DNA from: Hofstenia miamia
Taxonomy: Eukaryota; Xenacoelomorpha; Acoela
Direction: 5' to 3'
Length of the DNA: 64,000 nucleotides
Assembly (NCBI GenBank): GCA_004352715.1
Contig: SCFE01000035.1
Coordinates: forward strand, 1,051,573 to 1,115,572
Shown: positions 22,565-32,949 of the stretch, piece by piece
How positions within the stretch are numbered: position 1 is the first letter of the stretch
Layout of the letters: each line of letters opens with the position of its first letter
Program-made: the position numbers and the translations under genes
Notes under the pieces: generated by a model
The model's input: the letters and a program-made list of their open reading frames with translations, nothing else
What the model was told of the DNA's origin: nothing
Database searches by the model: none

Positions 22565-24497
22565 ATAAAGAACAACAGAAGAAGAACAGTCAGTTCAACA
22601 TCCAAACTTGGAACTTAAAGTCAACAAAGAATCAGAGCAACCAAAAAGAAGAATCATGCAAGGAAGCAGATCTAATATACAGCCAGCAATGAGTCAACAA
22701 CTACAACTACACCTAACATAGAGCAGGGGAAAGACAATGAGTCACACCAATCTACCAGCCACTACTACTTGTAATCAAAGATGCAAACACACGAGGAAAA
22801 AAAGGTAGCACCAAGAAAAGCACAAGCAAAACAACCCCTACTCAAGGAGAGCACATTCAGAGACAGATGCATCCCCCATAGAACTGGAAACCCTACATAT
22901 GTCCCCAGAAACAAGATCCAATGAAGTTTTAAACATCCTATGCCAAACAAATGAAACAGAAACAATATTGAGAACCAAGATACAACAATTAATGGAAAGA
23001 ATGTTGACATTGGAACAAGAGAATGAGAACCCACTAAGCAAACTGAAGATTGAAATGCACAACCATCTGGATAATCAAAGTGATAATTTCCAGAGAGATA
23101 TCAAGGCACTAACAAATCAGCTGGCACAGTCAAACAAAGCTTTTCAAGAACAGAACCAGAAATGGGAGGAGATATGCCAACAATTGGAAAATGCAAATAG
23201 GCAACTAATCCTCAACAACAAAATCCAAGCCCAAGAGATCAAACAGCTCAAAGATAAACTTAGATTGACAGAGTTAGACAGAGATGAAGATCACCAAAAT
23301 CAGAAGAGAGAGATAGAGGATCTGAGATGGAAACTGAAAAAACTGTGAGAAGATATAGGAGAGAACCCAAAAGTGACAGAAACATATGAAAGAACAATCA
23401 AACAGGGAAAGGAAAGGAGCTTATGAGCATTACCCATGAATTTCAAAAAACACTTCAGAGAAATGGAAGAAGAGGAGGAACAAGAGAAAAGGAAAATTAT
23501 CAATGAGATAATGAGAGTGGTGACAAGTCAACTCACAGTTAGTGAACAAATGACTAGACAAAAGAAACTGATCTATGAGAACTTGATGCTGCCAGAGAAC
23601 AGTCACAATGATACAATACCATGTAAGGCAACTCTGCCTAAATTTAATGGGAAAGTGGACAGCTACAACCCGACATTTTATGAATGGCTGCAAATGTTTG
23701 AGATCATGATGCAGGAGAGAAAAGTGAACCAAAGAGCAGCAGCTGCAAGGTTCTCACTGTACCTAATAGGAGTGGCCTCTCAACACTACTTGCTTTTGGA
23801 TGTGGACATAAAACGAGATTACAAATTACTAATCAGAGACTTTGTGGACTACTACGAAAATGAAAGCTTCAAAAATCAATATCAAATCATATTGAATTCT
23901 ACAAAAATGCGGAAGACAGATGACATCTGAAACTATATCCAACAAATAGAGCGATTGTTGACACTTAGTTCAAGGGAAAATAAGTATTCCAAGTATGATC
24001 TCTTTTATCACATCTGCAAAGGCCTGCCAGAGGACATCTGTATGCAATTTGAAATCAAGTGTGATGTAAACAATAAATTAGAGAAAATGATTAGGAAAGC
24101 CATAGATATATAGGCAACAATAGAGAACAACGCCCGCATCTACAAAAAAGCAATACTGAACAAGGAAAAACCTACAGAATGGAGAAACAACTATAAACCT
24201 CAAATGGGGAACACCAAAGCATACAGAGAAAAGAAAGTGGAGAAATTTATCAACATAAAAAATAAGGGCAGGAAACTAAAAAAAATAAGAGAGAGAGATA
24301 TAAAATGCTATGCCTGTGGACAGAAAGGACACAGAAAGGATTAATGCAAAAAACAAATCAATATGATTGGAGAGGAAGAAGCGTATTATGATGACGAGGA
24401 TATAATCGAATCTGAATTGGAACTGGCAGAGGACCCCCAAATGGATGAAGAATCAGAAAACTAGTCAGAGCACCAACTCAAAAAAACTGAGCACTGA
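22558..24497 (+). pseudogene. gag: Element C gag (few stops)
   Basis: Capsid/nucleocapsid polyprotein. The N-terminal part (22558-22900) is frame-broken. The open stretch 22899-23348 (149 codons) is a coiled coil with many Gln, Glu and Lys, including LTLEQENENPLSKLKIEMHN. After a stop at 23346 the same frame continues at 23436-23930: a highly acidic REMEEEEEQEKRK segment, then the capsid-like region TLPKFNGKVDSYNPTFYEWL. The zinc knuckle lies at 24306-24347, C-Y-A-C-G-Q-K-G-H-R-K-D-stop-C, where B has Glu in place of the stop. Gag ends with two stops after QLKKTEH. About 640 codons in all, large for Ty3/gypsy because of the coiled coil. Confidence 0.8.
24480..24486 (+). promoter_or_regulatory. 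Probable -1 frameshift site of element C gag-pol
   Basis: Run of seven A, four codons before the double gag stop. Gag is in one frame and protease (GAT of the D-T-G-A motif at 24575) in the -1 frame, and both overlap across the run. In C the -1 frame has a TGA at 24488 where B has CAA, so C itself could not use it. Confidence 0.55.
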
Positions 24498-25259
24498 TAA
24501 TGATCATGACGAACCTGGATAACATTAACATGATAACAATAACAATAAATGGGATTTTAACAAAAGCAACAATTGATACAGGAGCAGCAACATCAATAAT
24601 AACAGATGAGTGCGCAACAAAACTGGGATTCAAACAAGAAGATCTAAATTGAGTAAAAGATTAATTAACGCCTCTGGAGAGTATATTGACACAAAAGGCA
24701 AGATCAAGGCAGTACAGATTAGAATAGCAAATACAACTTTTGAGCAAACACTAGTGGTAATAGATACCCACAACAACTTACTGCCCTATGAAGTGATATT
24801 AGGGGATGATTTCCTGACAAAGAAGGGATGTGTGATAAATTACGCTGATAGAACAATTAAAGTACAAGAGGAGAAATCAAAATCAAAGAGCAGGAAGGAA
24901 AACCATCAATGATAGTCTTCAAACTGGAGGAAGATATAAAACTGCAACCATATCAATGGAGCATGCATGGAGTGAAAACCAAAGAAACAATAATGGCAAA
25001 CATAATGATTTATAACAATAAAGGGATCAATTCAAAAAGCGTGGCAATGCTGTCAAGCAGCAGAAGAAAGGTCCCAATACTGAATGCAATGAATCAGAAC
25101 ATTAACATGAAGAAAGCAAATGTACAAATATTCAGACAGTATCTCAGATCTAGTATCAAATCTATTTGGACAGCAATGGAAGACATTGATGAGCAGAGTA
25201 GTTTGTATGGTCAACTCAAGGACTTACAAATGAAAACAGGAGGTACTCCACACTGCTGA
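24491..25259 (+). pseudogene. pol: Element C protease and protease-RT linker
   Basis: The retropepsin motif IDTGAATSIITDE begins at 24572, followed after a one-base frame change by ASGEYIDTKGKIKAVQIR and the closing LPYEVILGDDFLTKKG (24610-24912). Another -1 change near 24900 opens 24909-25259 (116 codons), containing KLQPYQWSMHGVKTK and LYGQLKDLQMKTGG and ending TPHC-stop. After this come LKGE and TPHG-stop-LKCRG, the repeated linker motif. B has GAGGAAGAA where C has GAGGAGAA near 24880, which explains one of the frameshifts as a one-base loss. Confidence 0.75.
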
Positions 25260-26798
25260 CTCAAGGGCGAGTAGACAAAAACCATCAATGTAGTGAGTAC
25301 TCCCCATGGCTGACTCAAGTGCAGAGGGATGAAAGCTGAAGAAGAAGATCAGTACAAAATACCTGAATTGGCAGAAGAGGAATACCAACACCTGAGCACA
25401 GCACACTTACAACAACTTCAAGAGGTGCTAGAGAGACACAAAGGGATATTCAACTATAGAGAAATAAGTGTGGGAAAAGCAGTAGGCAAAACACATAAGA
25501 TCATCATGACAACAAACAAACCAATAAAACTACCAGCAAGGTGAGTACTGGAACAGATGAAAGACAAATAGAACAGGATACTCAACGAATTGATTGATAA
25601 CAAGATAATATGACCCAGTGAAAGCCCATATGCCACACCAACAGTATTTGTGAGACAGGGAGATAAACACAGGTTATGCATAGACTTCTGGAAGCTGAAC
25701 AAGGTAATGAAAAAAGATTCATATCTGCTACCCATGATAGAGGACATGCTATATGAGGCAAGCAAACATAAGTACTTCACATCAATCAACNAGAAAGGAC
25801 ACAGAAAGGATTAATGCAAAAAACAAATCAATATGATTGGAGAGGAAGAAGCGTATTATGATGATGAGGATATAATCGAATCTGAATTGGAACTGGCAGA
25901 GGACCCCCAAATGGATGAAGAATCAGAAAACTAGTCAGAGCACCAACTCAAAAAAACTGAGCACTGATAATGATCATGACGAACCTGGATAACATTAACA
26001 TGATAACAATAACAATAAATGGGATTTTAACAAAAGCAACAATTGATACAGGAGCAGCAACATCAATAATAACAGATGAGTGCGCAACAAAACTGGGATT
26101 CAAACAAGAAGATCTAAATTGAGTAAAAGATTAATTAACGCCTCTGGAGAGTATATTGACACAAAAGGCAAGATCAAGGCAGTACAGATTAGAATAGCAA
26201 ATACAACTTTTGAGCAAACACTAGTGGTAATAGATACCCACAACAACTTACTGCCCTATGAAGTGATATTAGGGGATGATTTCCTGACAAAGAAGGGATG
26301 TGTGATAAATTACGCTGATAGAACAATTAAAGTACAAGAGGAGAAATCAAAATCAAAGAGCAGGAAGGAAAACCATCAATGATAGTCTTCAAACTGGAGG
26401 AAGATATAAAACTGCAACCATATCAATGGAGCATGCATGGAGTGAAAACCAAAGAAACAATAATGGCAAACATAATGATTTATAACAATAAAGGGATCAA
26501 TTCAAAAAGCGTGGCAATGCTGTCAAGCAGCAGAAGAAAGGTCCCAATACTGAATGCAATGAATCAGAACATTAACATGAAGAAAGCAAATGTACAAATA
26601 TTCAGACAGTATCTCAGATCTAGTATCAAATCTATTTGGACAGCAATGGAAGACATTGATGAGCAGAGTAGTTTGTATGGTCAACTCAAGGACTTACAAA
26701 TGAAAACAGGAGGTACTCCACACTGCTGACTCAAGGGCGAGTAGACAAAAACCATCAATGTAGTGAGTACTCCCCATGGCTGACTCAAGTGCAGAGGG

Positions 26799-27740
26799 AT
26801 GAAAGCTGAAGAAGAAGATCAGTACAAAATACCTGAATTGGCAGAAGAGGAATACCAACACCTGAGCACAGCACACTTACAACAACTTCAAGAGGTGCTA
26901 GAGAGACACAAAGGGATATTCAACTATAGAGAAATAAGTGTGGGAAAAGCAGTAGGCAAAACACATAAGATCATCATGACAACAAACAAACCAATAAAAC
27001 TACCAGCAAGGTGAGTACTGGAACAGATGAAAGACAAATAGAACAGGATACTCAACGAATTGATTGATAACAAGATAATATGACCCAGTGAAAGCCCATA
27101 TGCCACACCAACAGTATTTGTGAGACAGGGAGATAAACACAGGTTATGCATAGACTTCTGGAAGCTGAACAAGGTAATGAAAAAAGATTCATATCTGCTA
27201 CCCATGATAGAGGACATGCTATATGAGGCAAGCAAACATAAGTACTTCACATCAATCAACTTATGCAAGGCTTATTGGCAAGTAAGAATGGAAGAAGAAG
27301 ATATAGAAAAGACAGTGTCCATAACTCCCTACGGCCTATATGAATTGATATATATGGTGTTTGGTCTATGCAATGCACCTGCAACATTTCAGAGATACAT
27401 AATGAAAGTGCTGAAAAATAAGAAACACAAGATGGAGGACAGTGTAAATGCATACATCCATGATATTATAGTGACCAGCAACATGATCAAGGAACACCTG
27501 CAAAAAGCCAGTCTGAGAATCAACATAAATAAATGCAACATTTTAAAAGAAAAGATCATATTTCTGGGATGAGTCATTGAGAAAGGACAAATATATATGA
27601 AGGACAATGCAAGAGATATGATCAGGAGAATAGAGAAACCAAACAACAAGAAGGACATCCAAAGAATAATGGGTTTCTTCAATTACTATGGCATGTTCAT
27701 CCCCAACATTGCGGGGAAGACCACCAAGATGACGTGGAGT
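26799..27740 (+). pseudogene. pol: Element C reverse transcriptase, catalytic box mutated
   Basis: Fingers start at EEDQYKIPELAEEEYQHL, with stops at PAR-stop, DK-stop and KII-stop before SPYATPTVFVRQGDKHRLCI. The open stretch 27120-27572 (150 codons) contains the block TSINLCKAYWQVRMEE, the palm block CNAPATFQRYIMKVLKN and the catalytic box at 27453-27464. That box reads Y-I-H-D where A and B have Y-I-D-D, so the essential first aspartate is lost. FLG-stop-VIEKGQ follows; B has CGA (Arg) at that stop. MGFFNYYGMFIPN leads to RNase H. The enzyme is dead. Confidence 0.85.
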
Positions 27741-29287
27741 TGGACAAAATAAAAGAGGAATTAGCAAAATTGCCATCATTAAGCACTCCCAACTACAATG
27801 AAACCTTCCTATTAGACTGTGATGCTAGCAAGGTAGTGATTGGAGCAACACTGGGCCAACTAAAGGATGGAAAGGAGGTACCCATACAATTCTTCAGTTG
27901 CAAGTTGAAGTCTAGCAAAGAGAACTATGGATCAACAAAACTAGAGATGCTGGCACTGATCAAGAGCATAAAGAAATTTAGGCATTTCTTAATAGGACGA
28001 CAATTCAAGGTTTACACCAACAACAGTGGACTTGCTTGGCTAAAAAAGTTCTTGGGTAATAAATCAGGAATAGTGTCAAGATGGATCGAGTATCTAAATG
28101 AATTCACCTTCACCATCAAACACCAGAGAGGAAAACTCCATATGAATGCCGATTTTTGGACCATGCTTCCTGAGTATCAGAGGGACGCAACCAAAGAGAA
28201 CAGAGAGACGAAACAATTCCAATTTTTACCACACATGGAGTATGAGGAGCTCCCAGAGATGAATTTGGACAAAAAGGAACAAGCAGTACTACCAATCATG
28301 ATAAAGGAAGAAATATCAGAGTCAGAGATCATAGAAAAACAAAAAGATGACGTAATATTAAGTGAAATCATAAAGAAATTACAGGAGCCAAGTCTGAAAC
28401 TATCAAAGTTAACCACGAGCTACTATGAGAGGTACAAATGGAAGAGGAACAGGAACGGACACCTATATGTGGAAGGACAAAGTAACAGAATTGCAATACC
28501 AGAGTATTTCAAACGCAAATTTGTAAGGAAGATTCATGAGAAGGGCCATTTAGGCATCACACAAATGGAAAGCACTTTTAATGCACAATTCTTCACAATG
28601 GCGATATGGAAGGTCACAGAGGAAATAGTTAACAAATGCATGAAATGTCTCCTCCACAACAATCAACATTTTCCAACACAGAGGGCGCCTCTAGAGAAGA
28701 TCATAGCAACACAACCAAATGAGATCATACACATAGATTTAGAAATGTTGTCTAAAGATGAGGAAGGATATCAGTACCTGTTGGTGATGGTGGACAATTT
28801 CACCAAGTATGCAAGGTTAATTCCAATGAAAAACACAATGGCTGAAACAACTGCCAACATCATAATGAAAGATTGGATTCTGAAATTTGGGCCAATCAAG
28901 ATGATAATCACTGATAAGGGGCCGCAATTTGAAAGCAACCTGTTCCAGGAAATGGTATGCTTATTGGAAGTTGTAAGTGAGAGAACAACAGCATACCACC
29001 CACAGGCAAATGGTGCAGTAGATAGACTGAATAGAACCCTGATAAAGTTGATCAGAGTTACATCTTCAAGGGTAGGAGGTCGCAAATGGAGAGAACCAGT
29101 TGAAATGAATGAGTACTTTTATAATACGTCCCTACACTCAACAACTGGGATAACACCATTCAAAGCCATGTTTGGCAGAGAAGTGGAGACACCATTATCA
29201 ATGCAATACTACGCCTACAGTGGGAAGTTGGATAACCAGTATGTGAACCAATCAGATAACAGCAATACACAAGACAATGTGTCATAA
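27734..29287 (+). pseudogene. pol: Element C RNase H and integrase, one open frame of 517 codons
   Basis: Longest clean Pol stretch in the window. RNase H occupies roughly residues 20-155 (LLDCDASKVVIGATLGQLKD, ENYGSTKLEMLALIKSIKKF, HMNADFWTMLPEYQRD); its TDNS-like block reads YTNNSG, with Asn where B has Asp. The integrase zinc finger H-x3-H and C-x2-C is at IHEKGHLG and NKCMKCLL. Core aspartates are encoded at 28736-28738 (HIDLEML) and 28913-28915 (ITDKGPQF); 36 codons later, in NGAVDRLNRTL (29021-29023), the glutamate of the DD35E triad is aspartate. B and A keep Glu. The frame is open but both nuclease and integrase activity are doubtful. Confidence 0.88.
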
Positions 29288-29822
29288 CATGAAGAAATCA
29301 GCAGTGAGACAACAGCTTAACTACAATAAGAAAATTTATGGTCATGCACATAAACTAGGTGACACAGTATACACATTTACACCTATGAAACTAACAGACA
29401 CAAACCAGGTCCGAAAGTTAAAAACAGTGTGGTCAGGTCCATACATGATAACACAAGTATTACCAAATAATGAGTATATGCTAAACAATGGTAGATTATT
29501 GCACTTCCAAAACTTAAAACAAGCAACAGCAGATATCTAGGAATTGATACTAAATGAAAATGCCAAGTTCAAAATACGTTGCATTAATGGTAATGAAATT
29601 GTATATGATATGAGTGAATTACATAGTCTACTGGACGAAGGCTTCAACAAAGAATTTGAGGCAAATATTGGTAATGTGGATATACAAAGGAGAGTGCTGC
29701 CAAAATGGGCAGCAAGAGATAAATATATATATGAACCTGAAACATGGGATATAAATTTATTGTCTGAATTTAGGAAAATCGAACAAGATGCAACAGCTGA
29801 TGAGAGAGTGCAACAAACCTGA
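29277..29822 (+). pseudogene. pol: Element C integrase C-terminal module and tail
   Basis: Two pieces in one frame separated by a single stop at 29538-29540. The first, 29277-29540, holds a basic stretch (NKKIYGHAHKLGDTVY) and the GPY/F module SGPYMITQVLPNNEYMLNN. The second, 29544-29822, is acidic and contains RDKYIYEPETWDINLLSEF, a segment also recognisable in A. It is joined to the integrase core by a frame change near 29280. No chromodomain is visible after GPY/F. Confidence 0.75.
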
Positions 29823-29959
29823 AACCCAAGGAGATGACCACGTCAAACCCATGGAGAAGGATACAAAGACAACCTTGAACCAGATGTCCAATGGAAGACA
29901 GAAGAGACGAGAACCAACCCACAACTAATCAGAGGCGCAGAGTGAGAAGGCGTCTGAGT

Positions 29960-30400
29960 AGTCCCCAAGGCCGACTTGAGGGCAGGGAGACCAAAAGACA
30001 TAATGCTTCTCCCACTGGAGATCTGCACCGCTGATTCAAGGGCAAGCAGAGAACCAGTGAACATCCCAGAGATCTGCACCACCAATTTGAGGGCAAGCAG
30101 AGAACCAGTGAACATCCCAGAGATCTGCACTGCCAATTTGAGGGCACACAGAGAACTGGTGAAATGCAGCACAACTTTCCCTCCAGTCCAACTTGCTGAT
30201 TTGAGGACACTGCGACAATTGGAGTTCCAGGGAAAGGTGAAAGTGGGTGAAGAACCATGCACATATGAAAGCAATTTGAGGATGACCTATCAGCAGAACC
30301 CACAACTGCTCAATTGCTGAAAGCCCCAACTGTGAGCTGACTCGAGGGCGATTCAGTTGAAACCATCAGCAGGGACTCACTTGATGGTGAGCCAAGCACC
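29960..30400 (+). repeat. Repeat-rich linker between integrase and ORF3 in element C
   Basis: Contains near-perfect 51-nt units (about 30015-30165), each reading close to GATCTGCACC then GAGGGCAAGCAGAGAACC. In the frame that joins ORF3 these encode D-L-H-x-R/Q/stop-F-K/E-G. Further single copies of the R-L/F-E-G core are near 29972 (intact CGA: R-L-E-G), 30200, 30270 and 30335 (stop-L-E-G-D). Another frame is open for 114 codons (29976-30320) and gives repeats of the type A-D-S-R-A-S-R-E, so the used frame is not settled. B has the same layout with one 51-nt unit fewer (9960-9400, minus strand). Confidence 0.7.
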
Positions 30401-32949
30401 AGTAGACCATTACTGATTACACAGCTACACGCCCCCTCTGAAAGCACATCTGAAAGAACAGTGTGCTCAAAAGATAGAGAGAAAAGAATGTCAAAAATAG
30501 ATGAGAAAACCCTGCACCCCTACTTCATGGGCACAATGAAAATGAGAACTAATGCATACCAAAAGCTGTCACTGGAAACAAAGACTCATATTCAAAAGCT
30601 AGCAAAGACAGAGGGCAGTAATCTACCAATAGTATTAGATGAGCAGAAAAGTCCAATGATCAACATGATTATAAGCTATCAAAGAGAACTGGATGAAATG
30701 GTGGAACGACCATACATGCACAGCACAGTTCATGTAACTTTCAATGACAACTTCACACTAGAGACAGTCCAAGTGATCATGGCACACATAGAACAGATCG
30801 CGAAAATACTGGAGATCAACATCAACAAAGACAATTTAATGATTATCCATATTCTGAAAGAAAAAGAGTATAATAAGAGTCTGGAAATGCAAATAGATCA
30901 AACCTTAAGAATGGCTCAAGTGCAGGGCATAAGAGTGGTAATCATCAGAAGAACAATGATTACAGAACTACCACCATTGCTGAAAGAATTACAAATACAA
31001 GTTGAAAACGTGTTCCTATTGGAGAAACTAACAACAAAAGAAAGGGTCACGGAATTAATCCGTTTAGATTTACAGATCAATTACTGGGTAGCCTACTGTA
31101 GACTAAAGGTAGACCTGTGCATAGCCATCAACTTATTCAAACAGGTGAAAATGATAGAAATGACAACAAATGCAGAGGGCATAGAAAGAGTGAATACATT
31201 ATTCATAAAGTGCAGCCTCACACAAAGGCAGGAACATATAAAGAAAATACAAGAAATATGGAAGGAAATGAAGTTACAAAAGAAGATGGAAGAAGAATGG
31301 CCAGAGAAACATATTGAAGCTCCGTCAAAGAAATACCATAAAATGGTTGAAGTGGCACTGTCAGAGATCAACAGAGCATACAAGTTAAACTCAACAAAAG
31401 ACTTCAAAAACATGTTATTTGAAGAAAAGAACGCCCTGGAGATAAGATTCAGAACCTCAGCATGGATTCTAGCAATTTTCAGAACACAAGAGCAGGAATT
31501 AAGGCTACCAATTTCCAGAGCAGGATGCCATAGATTAGTGAAATCAAAAGGATACAAAATAGCTCTATCCCCAGTGAACACACAAACAAAAAATTGGCTA
31601 TTGAAATGGCATGTGGAGAAGCTGACATCCCCAGACAAAACAAGAAACTAATGCAGGAGATTGAAAAGATTATCAGTAGATTAATCATTAATAAAAGCCC
31701 ACTCAGAAGAATATCAGCAGTGGACATAGCAAACAAAACAGGGATCACACCAGAAGAGATAATGGTATTTGATGAACCCATGAGGAAATACATGTGGGGC
31801 ACAACCTCAGAAACGTGACTAAGACAGGTCAAGACAGAACCCTGGATTACAACAAAGAAAATCATCAAAGAAAAATTATAGATACAAAAGAAATCATAGC
31901 AATGATGAGAGATAAAGAGATTCAACAAACTTTAGAACTGGGCATGAAGAGATATGAAAAAGAGAGTCCTCACTGCATGTTTGTGAAAATCATCAAGAGT
32001 GCGGAGGTGATGTGAAGGGGAGACATAACTAAACCAGTGGAAGTCTGTGAGATGACGACAAAAACACAAAAAGAGATGTTAGAAGAAGAAGAACTGCTAA
32101 TTTTGACGCAGCTAATTTTATCACCAAAAACACAGCAACAGATAGATAGAATAAATATAGAGAAATGGGGAGCCTCCACACCAGAACACACTATGGAATG
32201 GATGACAAGAGATTTTTAGTTGAAATAAAAATAATAAAGGAAAAAGAGAAGATTTGCTCTAGGAATTACCAATACATAAAAGAGGAGCAAATGGTAGCAT
32301 CAATGAAATTAATGTTCACAGAAGCATTCACAGAGACAGAATTGGAAGAAATGCTAAAACCATATAACCAATTAGCTGTGGATGTTGAATGTATCACATT
32401 GAAACTAGAACTGAATGACAATATCCAGATGAGAATGAGCAGGAGAAGACTAATGCAAATATTCTGGGAAACACTGAATGAAAGCAAAATGAATTATCCA
32501 GCTACAATCAGACTAGCAACAGTGCTGACAACATCACAAGACTACAGAGAAATAGAGAAACAAATAAGAACTTAAATCCTCATATGTACCCCACCACAAA
32601 CAGTATTGATTCTGATGGTCTCCCATGTTGGAGGATACCAAAAAATGTAAAAATCACCAAGACATTCCTACATGAATACAAGACTTATGTGAACACAGAG
32701 AAAGATGCAAAAGCAATAGTCCAGTGTGATGATTATAGAAAGACAAAAGAGATACTATTGAAAAATGATAACAAAAAAAGGGTATATGTTGAGGGAGCAA
32801 TAACTCCCTACCAACTATACACTCAGGGAAAACCAATACATGAACAATTGAAAGAGTTGTGAGAAGAAATAGACAAGCAAACAACTAAGGTGATCATGCT
32901 GTTCTCAGGAGTAAATGATGTGGTGTGGTTGGATCTATGGGATCCTTAA
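30401..32949 (+). pseudogene. Element C ORF3, large protein of unknown function (frameshifted)
   Basis: About 840 codons in five consecutive open pieces: 30461-31651 (396 codons), 31594-31818, 31794-32219, 32165-32575 and 32584-32949. Each piece is one step (-1) from the previous, as single-base losses would give. The N-terminal part has TLHPYFMGT, KMRTNAYQKLSLETKTHIQK and NLPIVLDEQKSPMINMIISY, followed by long amphipathic, Lys/Glu-rich helices. The middle has INKSPLRRISAVDIANKTG; then MKLMFTEAFTETELEEMLKP and LNESKMNYPATIR, shared with D and A. The end is ITPYQLYTQGKPIHEQLKEL and KVIMLFSGVNDVVWLDLW. It is cytosolic-looking, with no signal peptide or membrane span, so not an env. The G-x-N-D near the end resembles block III of SGNH hydrolases, but only weakly. 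Function unknown. Confidence 0.75.

Larger units (their letters stand above)
24322..27260. repeat. 1469-bp direct duplication at a single-N join (likely assembly artefact)
   Basis: Bases 24322-25790 recur as 25792-27260 with a lone N at 25791 between them. All proteins in the two copies are identical. The only difference I noticed is C at 24395 against T at 25865, a CpG-to-TpG change as between alleles. The second copy continues into the rest of RT at 27261. The biologically sensible reading is a single copy, with two haplotype contigs laid end to end. Confidence 0.9.

Noticed and set aside
24481-24487. A-AAA-AAC as a classical -1 slippery heptamer
   Set aside because: The bases are present, but in the gag frame the codons are AAA-AAA-ACT, so the heptamer is out of phase; only slippage on the A run is proposed.
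31093-31638. 181-codon minus-strand frame with Cys- and Phe-rich sequence
   Set aside because: Antisense of element C ORF3; the same kind of shadow appears opposite ORF3 of B.
30401-32949. ORF3 as a retroviral-type envelope gene
   Set aside because: The position fits, but there is no signal peptide, no membrane span, no cleavage site pattern and no cysteine pattern of an envelope protein.
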